Part shown: positions 52,569 through 61,073 of the stretch, one piece after another
Layout: every line of letters starts with the position of its first letter
How positions within the stretch are numbered: position 1 is the first letter of the stretch
Source of the DNA: JACRLW01 sp050181465
GTDB taxonomy: Bacteria; Planctomycetota; UBA1135; UBA2386
DNA length: 62,345 nt
Assembly: GCA_050181465.1 (NCBI GenBank)
Contig: JBFXDD010000029.1
Span: 1 to 62,345 of the forward strand
Direction: 5' to 3'
Position numbers and translations under genes: made by a program
The notes under the pieces: generated by a model
The model's database searches: none
Seen by the model: only the letters and a program-made list of their open reading frames with translations
Told to the model about the DNA's origin: nothing

Positions 52569-52664
52569 TCACGCGAGGGCGGTCCACAGGAGCCAAGAAC
52601 AGGTCAGGGCCCGGATCGCCCAGGGCGCGAACTCACGCATGAAGTCGTCATCGAATCGGCGCAT
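52569..52664 (-). CDS. Possible 31-residue membrane peptide
   Basis: A short frame with a strong ribosome site: GGAGG 5 nt upstream of the ATG. The product starts MRRFDDDFMREFAPW and ends in a hydrophobic stretch (AIRALTCSWLLWTALA) that could span or insert in a membrane. Third positions are G/C-rich. No homologue is recognised. It lies just past the TonB receptor stop on the opposite strand. Confidence 0.35.
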   Translation of the reverse strand: MRRFDDDFMREFAPWAIRALTCSWLLWTALA

Positions 52665-52937
52665 GCCAGCCTCCGGCAAGGGTTGAGGATCGGTGGTGTC
52701 GGGTGGAGCGGTGCGGAGAGGTTGGACGGACCGAGCGCCACTAGTCCTGCACCTCGGGGCGGTCACAGGGTGCGCGCGACAGCGCGGATGCACGGTCTGT
52801 GTCCGAGCCGCTCGATCCGGTTGCAGAATCTCGGATTTGTGCGTCCGTCCGGGTCTCCGCATCGCACGGCCGTTCGCCGAGAGCGCGTTGCCAAGGGGAC
52901 CAGGCAAACATCGGTTCGATCGACCACAATCCGGCGC
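52665..52937. other. Intergenic stretch without a recognised gene
   Basis: The plus-strand frame of the next gene stays open through here but has an Arg/Ser-rich, unstructured look and no motif, so I treat it as non-coding. It should hold promoters for the YjbR gene (plus) and the small minus-strand frame. Confidence 0.4.
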
Positions 52938-53393
52938 GTGCCGCGCAAGCCGACCGAGTCCTCTCCCGATCCGATCGAACACCTGCGTCAATTCGGATTG
53001 AGGCGCTTCCCGGAAGCACAGACGCGGAGTCCGTGGCCGGGTCACCTCGATCTCGTCGTGCGCGACAAGACCTTTGCCTGGCTCACGGCGCCCGACACCG
53101 CGCCGAGCATCGGGCTGAAGTTGCCGCTGTCGCGGGCGATCGCACTCCAGTTACCCGGCGCCGTCCCGACCGCGTACGGACTCGGCCGCAGCGGCTGGGT
53201 CACGCTCGATCCGACCACCTCCGGCGGTCTGCCGCCGCTCGAAGTGCTCGAAGAATGGCTCGAAGAGAGCTACCGCGCGCAGGCGCCGAAGCGACTCGTC
53301 GCGCAGTTGGACAACGTGGTTGCGGCGGAGCATTCCGCGACGACCGCGCCGCGGAAGCAGAGTCGCCGCGCCCGACGCAGCGATCAGCGATAG
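52938..53393 (+). CDS. MmcQ/YjbR family protein
   Basis: A small cytoplasmic protein of the double-wing DNA-binding-like YjbR fold. Recognised from LRQFGLRRFPEAQTRSPWPG, LDLVVRDKTFAWL, PLSRAIALQLPGAVPTAYGL, SGWVTLDPTTSGG and LEEWLEESYRAQAPKRLVAQ. A basic tail follows (KQSRRARRSDQR). The start is taken at GTG 52938, where the family similarity begins; upstream in-frame extension looks non-coding. Its last 10 bp overlap the end of the convergent penicillin-acylase-type gene. Confidence 0.8.
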   Translation: MPRKPTESSPDPIEHLRQFGLRRFPEAQTRSPWPGHLDLVVRDKTFAWLTAPDTAPSIGLKLPLSRAIALQLPGAVPTAYGLGRSGWVTLDPTTSGGLPPLEVLEEWLEESYRAQAPKRLVAQLDNVVAAEHSATTAPRKQSRRARRSDQR

Positions 53394-55837
53394 ATCGTCG
53401 TCACGACGAGCGGCCCGAGATACTGCTCGATCTCGCTGCGCAGCAGCGGCGACACCTTCATGTTGCCCTGCTCGAGCAGCGCGGTCTGATCGAGGAAGTG
53501 CGGACTCGACTCGATTTCCGACTCACCCAAGGGCAGCACCGTGGCGAAGGCCCCACCACCGGGTCGGAAGTCCGCGAACAAGCTGTAGACCGCGTTGGGT
53601 CCGTCGTAGAGCACTGGCCCGGCCGAGCGGCAGGGGCCGACGAAGATCGCATCGTCCGCGAGCGGATCGAACGCGTTCGACGGCGTGGTATAGCGCTCGG
53701 CGTCGAAGGACAGCACCTTGTCGACGAAGTAGGTCGTCCACTGTGACGGGCTGCCGAAGATCGAAGCCGCCTCATCCGGATCCGGGTATGCGTTCCGAAT
53801 GCGACGCTCGAGCTCCGGGAGACATTCGGTGAGCAGCGCGACGATCTCGGCTGCCTCGGCATCCGAAATCGCCCGCGGCGGCACAGCGGCGAGCCCTCGC
53901 GTGACCGTTCGCAGGAAGCTGCACATCCCGCCGATCCCGGCGCCATAGGTCGCGGTGAGCGGCGCAGCACTGCCGAGACGGGACCGCAAGGATGCGGCGA
54001 GCGCAGCCGCGTAGTGAGAGTAGTCCAACCTACCGCTCGACCGCCACCACGAGTCCAAGTGCATGAGTGCAGTGTGGGCAGTGGTACCCACAGTGATCCT
54101 GCCGCTCGCCAGGAGTACCAGACCAATCTGAGTCACGTCGGATGCGATCTGGTACTCGGCGTCCCTTCGCATTCGCATGGCGTCGCCGAGAGTCACCGGA
54201 AGACTGGCTGGCTGAGTCTCCTGCTCCAGCAGAGTTCGGTTGCGATAGGAGCGCGCCGAATGACCGCCGGTCTGGATCAGCCAACGGAGCGGATACCAGT
54301 TTCCCGTGACGGCATGGTTGTTCGCATGAACGAAGTCTTCGACGGGGTTGACTACCGCAGGCATGACCGCGTGCGGCGCGATGGCCTTCCAATCGAAGGA
54401 TCGAGAAGTCCCCGGCATCACCATGAACGGAGCGAAGGGGTCTGCAGCGGTTCGGATCGGCAACGCACCGACCAGGCGATAGCCGATGGCACCGTCGACT
54501 CCCGCGAATACCAAGTGCGCGGGTGGAAAGGTCCAACCCTGCAATTCGTTGTCGAACTGGGCCACCGACTGCGAACGCAAGAGCCGGATGTGTGCGTTCG
54601 ATGGGTCCCGCTCCGGCATCACGAAAGGTATCGCCTTCATCGCATAGCCTACTCCAACCCCAGGATTACTCGTCACCCACTCCGTCACGAGCGGGCCGAA
54701 CTCGGTCTGGCGGTAGTAGAAGGTCTGCGCTGCTTCGCCGCGAACGGCGATCGACTCTCTGATGACCTTGGCGAACCGGGTCGGAATGCCGTCCAGCATG
54801 TAGCCGTTGGGGGTACCGTTCGGGGCCAGCGTCAGTTGCATTCGGAACAAGTCCGCCTGGTCGAGGCCGACCGCCGTCGGACTCCATCCCACGAACTCAT
54901 TGGATCCCGTCAAGAAGTTGGGGCTTCCAGGAAGGCAGGCCCCACGCGCATTGAAGGTGGAACCGACCATGTGCACCTCGTAGAGGAGCGACGGCGAGGA
55001 GATGGTGATCCGCGGCTCACCGAACAAGAATGATCCGCCGGTTACGGTCTTCGACCCGTGAACGGCCCACGCGTCGCTGAAGTGCACGTCGTCGATGCTC
55101 TCGCCGCAACTCGACTGATTCGGAACCGAGTACTGACGTGCGATCGCAGTCATGCCGTTCAACGTCGCGGCATCGACGTGGTGCGATCGAACGACCGCAG
55201 CTTCGTCATCGCATGCGACGCCTGGCCAGATGATCTCGGCTTGTCCAGCCAGGGTGTTGGATGCCGCTCGCGCAGCAATGACTCGTTGCTCGAACTCGAT
55301 CTCGCCGAAACCACCGCGACTGTAGTTCGCGACCATCTCATTCCAGACGGCCACGCAGTCTGCAGCGGTCCAAGGATCCATGGGCAACGGGTGAGTGGAG
55401 TGCAAGCTCCCGAGCGCGGTCGAACCGCTGCTCATGAACGCGTTCACACCGGCGGCGTAGGCTTCGAGAAGACCACGCGCCTCCGGATCCATTCGCTGCA
55501 CGGCTTCCTGCGCGTAGTGCTTCCAGCCGAACAGGCGGTAGCGGATGTCGCGCTTGAGGTGGCTGTCTCCTGCTCCGCGGCCGAAGAACTCCGCCGAGCG
55601 GCCGTACACGCGGACCCGATTCCAGAGCATCTGATAGAGCCGGTCTTGTGCGGCGGCGTAACCGGCACCGTGGAAGGCCCCGGCATCGGTGGTCGCAAAG
55701 ACATGGGGGACGCCGTAGCTGTCGCGCGCGATCTCGATCGGTTCCTGGGATCGTGGGTCGTGACCGCGGACAAGAGCAAAGGCAAGGAGAACGCCTATCG
55801 AGGTACGCAGCGCAGGTGCGCGTCTGTGGTTTGACAT
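53384..55837 (-). CDS. Penicillin acylase (S45, Ntn-hydrolase) family protein, exported
   Basis: A large secreted amidase of the family that self-cleaves to expose an N-terminal nucleophile. A signal sequence lies at RTSIGVLLAFALVRG. The A-chain part has EIARDSYGVPHVFATTDAGA and GYAAAQDRLYQM. The presumed cleavage/nucleophile region is HFSDAWAVHGSKTVTGG (Ser254), where the family has S-N-x-W. Further family-type segments are NEFVGWSPTAVG and FVHANNHAV (oxyanion/Asn). At 817 residues it is in range. Substrates may be acyl-homoserine lactones, acyl-peptides or similar; this cannot be told from sequence. Confidence 0.88.
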   Translation of the reverse strand: MSNHRRAPALRTSIGVLLAFALVRGHDPRSQEPIEIARDSYGVPHVFATTDAGAFHGAGYAAAQDRLYQMLWNRVRVYGRSAEFFGRGAGDSHLKRDIRYRLFGWKHYAQEAVQRMDPEARGLLEAYAAGVNAFMSSGSTALGSLHSTHPLPMDPWTAADCVAVWNEMVANYSRGGFGEIEFEQRVIAARAASNTLAGQAEIIWPGVACDDEAAVVRSHHVDAATLNGMTAIARQYSVPNQSSCGESIDDVHFSDAWAVHGSKTVTGGSFLFGEPRITISSPSLLYEVHMVGSTFNARGACLPGSPNFLTGSNEFVGWSPTAVGLDQADLFRMQLTLAPNGTPNGYMLDGIPTRFAKVIRESIAVRGEAAQTFYYRQTEFGPLVTEWVTSNPGVGVGYAMKAIPFVMPERDPSNAHIRLLRSQSVAQFDNELQGWTFPPAHLVFAGVDGAIGYRLVGALPIRTAADPFAPFMVMPGTSRSFDWKAIAPHAVMPAVVNPVEDFVHANNHAVTGNWYPLRWLIQTGGHSARSYRNRTLLEQETQPASLPVTLGDAMRMRRDAEYQIASDVTQIGLVLLASGRITVGTTAHTALMHLDSWWRSSGRLDYSHYAAALAASLRSRLGSAAPLTATYGAGIGGMCSFLRTVTRGLAAVPPRAISDAEAAEIVALLTECLPELERRIRNAYPDPDEAASIFGSPSQWTTYFVDKVLSFDAERYTTPSNAFDPLADDAIFVGPCRSAGPVLYDGPNAVYSLFADFRPGGGAFATVLPLGESEIESSPHFLDQTALLEQGNMKVSPLLRSEIEQYLGPLVVTTIYR

Positions 55838-55891
55838 GCGCCGCTCGCGTCTCGAGACCTCACACTTGGCGCATAAACAGCAGATAGAATT

Positions 55892-57205
55892 TCAGCGACC
55901 CAACAGCACCACTCGATTGGTGTTCGTGCCGCGAGCGTTGTTGGAGACGCCCCAGCAGTTCGCCGTCTTGGTGAAGGCGTGGTCTTGGACGAGCACGGCA
56001 TGCGGCACGAGTCCGGCTCGCACACCGCAGGCGAGCACTTGCTCTTCCAGCCGCACGGTGCCGCCGCGCACTTCACCCACCTCGAACGCGATCACGCCCG
56101 TCGGCTTGAGCATGCGGCGCAGGTCCTGCAGCACTGCGGTCATCAGCTCCATCCACGCTTCGATGCGCCGCAGCTCGGCGATCGCAGCGGCATCCGGGTC
56201 GATGCCGCAGAACCAACATCGCAACCAGTTGTCGGCGCGGTATTGCACAATGTCGAGGAACGGCGGCGACGTGACCACGAGATCCACCGAACCATCCTCG
56301 AGCTCGGGTCGACGGGCACTGGACCCCGTGACGAAGCGGGCGTGGTCGGCGACGGCGGCGAGTCGCGACCGCACCGACTCGTCACAACCCGCCAGGAGGC
56401 TCCGACTCTTGCGCAACACGATCTCGCGCAGGTCGCGCTCGGGAGGCGTCTGCGCTCGCCGCACGTTCAACTTCCGCTGCGTTGCGATCGAGACCGCCTG
56501 GTTGGGCGGCATCGTGTAGACCGAGAGGAACCCAGGCGAGTGACCCGTGAGTCGATTCACCGTCACCATCCGCAGCCAACGATCGACCGCATCGAGGGAA
56601 CCGCTCGCCTCCGCGTGAAGGAAGTGCGCCCGCAGCGCGGCGATGGCCCGCAAAGTCCGCGGGTGAAAGAACACGTCGAGGTCCTCGAGCACCTCAGCGT
56701 CGACATCGAGATCGAGCTCCGCCAAGCGTGCAGCGACCGCCGTCGCGGTCGGTGGAGTCAGCCGCGGCTCGAGCAGCACACGGCTCAGTGGGTTGGCATC
56801 GGCTCCGCTCGGGATGCGGCCGAGCAGTGCGGCCTCGAGTGCGGTCGTCCCACGGCCGAGGAAGGGATCGTGGACCCGGCCGCCGGGCGGGCACAGCCGC
56901 TCGATGAAGAAGCGCGGCAGCGCTGGCTTGAAGCACGCGCGGTAGCTCACCTCATGCAGTGCGTTGCCGTCTCTCTGCCGGGTCGACCAGAAGGTGTTGG
57001 TGAAGACCGGAACCGCGACGGAGCCGTCGGAGGCGCGAGTTGTCGTCTCGACAGTCTGTATTCCTGTCGAGCGCAAATGACGGACCTCTTCCAGGAGCGC
57101 GGCGACCGACAACCCAGACTGCGGACGGGCTTCTTGGGCCGGCTCCGCGAGATCGAAGAGCCAGCCGGCCGGCGCAATTCGATGCCGCGGGTCGGGATCC
57201 GTCAC
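55892..57205 (-). CDS. Orphan site-specific DNA methyltransferase (N4-cytosine/N6-adenine type)
   Basis: An amino-methyltransferase with motif I FLGRGTTALEAALLGR (F-x-G-x-G-T, SAM binding) placed before the catalytic motif IV VVTSPPFLD (TSPP[Y/F]). The SPPF form is more typical of N4-cytosine enzymes. Ser/Thr-Pro-Pro is preceded by about 190 residues that may include the target-recognition part, and a C-terminal region shows MLKPTGVIAFEVGEV. No restriction endonuclease gene is adjacent, so it may have an epigenetic role or be the remnant of a system. I take GTG 57205 as start; TTG 57214 is also possible. It is divergent from topA, with 119 bp between. Confidence 0.8.
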   Translation of the reverse strand: MTDPDPRHRIAPAGWLFDLAEPAQEARPQSGLSVAALLEEVRHLRSTGIQTVETTTRASDGSVAVPVFTNTFWSTRQRDGNALHEVSYRACFKPALPRFFIERLCPPGGRVHDPFLGRGTTALEAALLGRIPSGADANPLSRVLLEPRLTPPTATAVAARLAELDLDVDAEVLEDLDVFFHPRTLRAIAALRAHFLHAEASGSLDAVDRWLRMVTVNRLTGHSPGFLSVYTMPPNQAVSIATQRKLNVRRAQTPPERDLREIVLRKSRSLLAGCDESVRSRLAAVADHARFVTGSSARRPELEDGSVDLVVTSPPFLDIVQYRADNWLRCWFCGIDPDAAAIAELRRIEAWMELMTAVLQDLRRMLKPTGVIAFEVGEVRGGTVRLEEQVLACGVRAGLVPHAVLVQDHAFTKTANCWGVSNNARGTNTNRVVLLGR

Positions 57206-57324
57206 GGCCCGCAAGCTACCCGGCGAGGGCCCCGATCGGGAGGAGCGGATCCCGCCGGATCGACTCGGGAGACCGAGAAGAGTTGACAGCCCGCCGCGCC
57301 GCCGACTAACACCCTGCCCCCTTC

Positions 57325-60069
57325 ATGGCAGCCAAGCGGAAGGACGGCCCCTCGGTCGTCATCGTCGAATCCCCCGCCAAGGCGCGCACGATCGCCAAGT
57401 TCCTCGGCTCCGGCTACCGGATCGAGGCCAGCGTCGGTCACGTGCGTGACCTTCCATCCAGCGCCGAGGAGATCCCCGCCGCGGTCAAGAAGGAGAAGTG
57501 GTCGCGACTCGGAATCGACGTCAGCGACGGATTCCGGCCGCTCTACGTGGTCCCCAAAGAGAAGCGGGACACCATCAAGAAGCTCAAGCAGCTCGTGAAG
57601 GACGCCGGCACCGTGTACCTGGCGACCGACGAAGACCGCGAGGGCGAGTCGATCTCCTGGCACCTGGTCCAGGTGCTCGAGCCCAAGGGCGAGATCAAGC
57701 GACTGGTGTTCCACGAGATCACCAAGGAGGCCATCCACGCTGCGCTCGCCAATCCGCGCGAACTCGACGTCGACCTGGTCGAAGCCCAGGAGACCCGACG
57801 ATTGGTCGACCGCCTCTACGGTTACTCGGTCTCGCCGCTCTTGTGGAAGAAGATCAAGCCGCGGCTGTCGGCAGGGCGTGTTCAGAGTGTGGCGGTCCGC
57901 CTGATCGTCGAACGCGAGCAGGAACGCATCCGCTTCGTCGCCACCGATTGGTGGGATCTGCGCGGCACCTTCGGCAAGCGCGACGCCGAGGGCTTCGACG
58001 CCCAACTCGCATCCGTAGCCGGGCAGCGCGTGGCATCGGGCAAGGACTTCGACCCCGACACGGGTCGGCTGAAGCCCGGCGGCGAAGCACTGTTGCACCT
58101 CGATCAGACCGCGGCCGAGGGTCTCGCGGCGCGCCTCCTCGGGAAGCCGGCGCGCGTCGAGAACATCGAAGAGAAGCCGTACACGGAGCGTCCGCAGCCG
58201 CCGTTCACGACCAGCACCTTGCAGCAGGAGGCGGGCCGCAAGCTCGGCTTCGCCGCCAAGCGCACCATGCGCGCAGCACAGCGCCTCTACGAGAACGGCT
58301 ACATCACGTACATGCGCACCGACTCGACCACGTTGTCGTCGGAGGCTCTCGAGGCGGCGCGCAGGCTGATCGGGACGCAGTACGGCAAGCAGCACGTCCC
58401 CGAGGAACCGCGCACGTGGCAGACCAAAGTGCGGAACGCTCAGGAAGCGCACGAGGCCATCCGCCCGGCAGGTTCGAGCTTCACCGCACCGAGCCATCTC
58501 GGCAGCGACATGGGCGACGATGAGCGCCGACTCTACGAACTGATCTGGCAGCGCACCGTGGCGTGCCAGATGAAGGATGCGAAGGGTAAGCGCACGTCGA
58601 TGACGATCCTCGTCGAGGATGCGCGCTTCACGGTCAGTGGCCGCACGATCGACTACCCGGGCTTCCGCCTCGCATACGTACAGCAAGGCGACGAGTCTGA
58701 CGGCAAGGATGGCGGCGAGGATCGCATCCTGCCGGCCGTCACGGTCGGCGAAGTCCTCGAGACGCGCGCGATGACGCCGGACGGCCACACGACGAAGCCG
58801 CCGGCGCGACTGACCGAAGCGAGCCTGGTGCGTGAACTCGAAGCGCGCGGAATCGGTCGGCCGAGCACCTACGCATCGATCATCGACACCATTCTCCAAC
58901 GCGAGTACTGCTTCAAGAAGGGCACGGCACTGGTGCCGACCTTCACCGCGTTCGCGGTCGTGAACCTGCTCGATCGACACCTCGGCTGGCTCATCGACTA
59001 CACCTTCACCGCGAAGATGGAGGACGATCTCGACGAGATCAGCAACGGCCGCAAGAAGCGATTGGAGTACCTCACCGAGTTCTTCCACGGCAATGGTCGA
59101 CCGGGTCTGGAACGGCAGCTCACGTCGGTCGACGGCGAGATCGATCCGCGCGAAGTCTGCACGCTGCGCGAGTTCGCGCATCTCGGTTCCTTTCAAGACA
59201 AGCCCATCGAAGTACGAGTGGGTCGTTATGGACCGTTCCTCGCCGTCGAAGGTGTGAGCGTCACGTTGCCGGACGAAACGGCACCCGACGAGCTGACCGC
59301 GGAACGGGCTCGAGAGCTGCTCGGCCAGGCCGCTCTCGGGCCGGTCGCTCTGGGCACGGAACCGGCATCGGGTCTGCCGATCTTCGTCAAGAACGGTCGA
59401 TTCGGGCCGTACCTGCAACTCGGCGACGCCGCGGCACTCGGTGATGAGAAGCCGAAGATGGCATCGCTCCTGGCCGGCATGACGCCCGAGACCATCACGC
59501 TCGCGGAAGCGATCGCAGTGCTCTCGATGCCCCGCAACCTCGGCAAGTTCCAACTTCCCGAAGGCGAGGAGCAAGCCGGCGAGAGTCACGACGTGTTCGT
59601 CCACAACGGTCGCTTCGGACCCTTCGTGAAATGCGGCAAAGCGACGCGCAGCATCCCGGCAGGAGAGAGTCCGCTGCAAATCACTCTCCAGCGGGCCACG
59701 GAACTGCTCTCGCAGCCGAAGTCGCGCGGCCGGGGTGCTCGTTCGGGACCGAAGGTGCTCCGCGAGATCGGCAAGCACCCGGTGAATCAGCGGACGGTCA
59801 ATCTGCTCGACGGCCGTTACGGCGCCTACGTGAGCGATGGCGATGTCAACGCCACGATCCCCCGTGACGAGGACGCCGACACACTCTCGCTCGATCGGGC
59901 GGTAGAGCTGCTCGACGCCAAGGCGGCGGCCGGCGGCGGCAAGCGCCGCGGTGCAAAGAAGAAGACTTCCGGCAAGAAGTCGAGTTCGACGCCATCCAAG
60001 AAGTCCGCCGCGGCCAAGTCCGGGACCAAGAAGCCCTCAGGCAAGAAGAAGTCGAAGTCGAGTTCGTGA
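57325..60069 (+). CDS. topA: DNA topoisomerase I
   Basis: This is a type IA topoisomerase that relaxes negative supercoils. The Toprim domain is at the N-terminus (VVIVESPAKARTIAKFLG, then LATDEDREGESISWHL). The catalytic tyrosine lies in NGYITYMRTDSTTL (Y329). The C-terminus lacks zinc-finger cysteine sets. It carries instead four related repeats (VGRYGPFLAVEG, KNGRFGPYLQLGD, HNGRFGPFVKCGK, LDGRYGAYVSDGD) and a Lys/Ser/Ala-rich tail (about 870-914), as in many non-enteric bacteria, probably aiding DNA binding. At 914 residues it is normal. The start at 57325 is the first ATG after the divergent methyltransferase gene. Confidence 0.97.
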   Translation: MAAKRKDGPSVVIVESPAKARTIAKFLGSGYRIEASVGHVRDLPSSAEEIPAAVKKEKWSRLGIDVSDGFRPLYVVPKEKRDTIKKLKQLVKDAGTVYLATDEDREGESISWHLVQVLEPKGEIKRLVFHEITKEAIHAALANPRELDVDLVEAQETRRLVDRLYGYSVSPLLWKKIKPRLSAGRVQSVAVRLIVEREQERIRFVATDWWDLRGTFGKRDAEGFDAQLASVAGQRVASGKDFDPDTGRLKPGGEALLHLDQTAAEGLAARLLGKPARVENIEEKPYTERPQPPFTTSTLQQEAGRKLGFAAKRTMRAAQRLYENGYITYMRTDSTTLSSEALEAARRLIGTQYGKQHVPEEPRTWQTKVRNAQEAHEAIRPAGSSFTAPSHLGSDMGDDERRLYELIWQRTVACQMKDAKGKRTSMTILVEDARFTVSGRTIDYPGFRLAYVQQGDESDGKDGGEDRILPAVTVGEVLETRAMTPDGHTTKPPARLTEASLVRELEARGIGRPSTYASIIDTILQREYCFKKGTALVPTFTAFAVVNLLDRHLGWLIDYTFTAKMEDDLDEISNGRKKRLEYLTEFFHGNGRPGLERQLTSVDGEIDPREVCTLREFAHLGSFQDKPIEVRVGRYGPFLAVEGVSVTLPDETAPDELTAERARELLGQAALGPVALGTEPASGLPIFVKNGRFGPYLQLGDAAALGDEKPKMASLLAGMTPETITLAEAIAVLSMPRNLGKFQLPEGEEQAGESHDVFVHNGRFGPFVKCGKATRSIPAGESPLQITLQRATELLSQPKSRGRGARSGPKVLREIGKHPVNQRTVNLLDGRYGAYVSDGDVNATIPRDEDADTLSLDRAVELLDAKAAAGGGKRRGAKKKTSGKKSSSTPSKKSAAAKSGTKKPSGKKKSKSSS

Positions 60070-60100
60070 GCGAAACGCGACGGGCTACGCTCCTTCCGCG

Positions 60101-61057
60101 ATGGACGTCCGCTTCCCCAAGGCACTTCGTCGCGGCGACAAGATCGCAGTCCTCACTCCGAGCAGTCCGCTTCCCGAGAACCACGCGCCGTTCCTGGAGC
60201 GTGGCATGCAGCGATTGCGCGATCTCGGTTACGTGCCCGAGCTGACCGGAAACGCGACTGCCAGACTCGGTTATCTGGCGGGCAGCGATGAGCAGCGCAT
60301 CGACGACCTGATGAGCGCGATGCGTGATCCGGACGTTCGCGGCATCTTCTGCGTGCGCGGCGGCTACGGCGTCACGCGCATTCTCGATCGACTCGACTTC
60401 GCGGCCCTCGCTCGCGATCCGAAGCCGATTCTGGGCTACAGCGACATCACCGGACTGCTCGCCGCAGCATGGCAGGGCGCTGGGGTGGTCGGCTTCCACG
60501 GGCCGAACGTCGCCACGCCGGACGCAACCGCACCAGGCGAAGAACTCGCGGCACAGCAGCATGCGTCGATGACGGTCACCGACCGAGCGGTTGCCCTGCC
60601 GCTACCGGAGGGCGATCAGCCGCACGTCATCCGCGAGGGGAGTGCCGAGGGCCGACTCGTCGGCGGCAACCTCACCCTGGTGTGTTCGCTATTGGGCACG
60701 CGCCACGCGATCGAGACCCGCGACTGCCTCGTCTTTCTCGAAGACATCGGCGAAGCACCCTACCGAGTCGACCGCATGCTCACGCAACTGCGATCGACCG
60801 GGCATCTCGAGCGCTGCGCAGGCGTCATCCTGGGCGACTTCCATCTGGACGATCAACCACAGTGCAGTCTCGATCCGGAGATGCAGCGGGTGTTCGTCGA
60901 CCGACTGGGCGACTTGAAGTGCCCGGTGGCCTACGGCTTTCCCTTCGGCCACCGCCCGCGCAGTTGGACGCTCCCGTTCGGGGTCCGCGCCCGACTCTTG
61001 GCGACGGATCGCAAGCGACTCGCACGGCTGGAGCTGATGGAGCCGGCCGTGCGATGA
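60101..61057 (+). CDS. ldcA: LD-carboxypeptidase (S66 family)
   Basis: This serine peptidase trims tetrapeptides from recycled peptidoglycan to tripeptides. Family motifs are GDKIAVLTPSSP, CVRGGYGVTRILDRLDF, and the nucleophile in GYSDITGLL (S114). FLEDIGEAPYRVDRML supplies the acidic residue, and FGHRPRSWTLPFG the His region. At 318 residues it is normal. The symbol is by family. It follows topA by 31 bp and could be read through from it. Together with MurJ and the D-amino-acid deacylase it supports active peptidoglycan metabolism. Confidence 0.9.
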   Translation: MDVRFPKALRRGDKIAVLTPSSPLPENHAPFLERGMQRLRDLGYVPELTGNATARLGYLAGSDEQRIDDLMSAMRDPDVRGIFCVRGGYGVTRILDRLDFAALARDPKPILGYSDITGLLAAAWQGAGVVGFHGPNVATPDATAPGEELAAQQHASMTVTDRAVALPLPEGDQPHVIREGSAEGRLVGGNLTLVCSLLGTRHAIETRDCLVFLEDIGEAPYRVDRMLTQLRSTGHLERCAGVILGDFHLDDQPQCSLDPEMQRVFVDRLGDLKCPVAYGFPFGHRPRSWTLPFGVRARLLATDRKRLARLELMEPAVR

Positions 61058-61073
61058 GTCGCAGGTCGCCGAC

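Noticed and set aside
52683..52937. N-terminal extension of the YjbR protein from 52683
   Set aside because: The extension is Arg/Ser-rich with no similarity; the family domain fits the GTG start at 52938.
57202..59778. 858-codon open frame antisense to topA, and similar long antisense frames (10205-12211, 13156-14943, 24561-25967, 26208-27866)
   Set aside because: They lie opposite clearly identified genes, have Arg/His/Leu-rich compositions without any family motif, and are the expected by-product of G/C at third codon positions.
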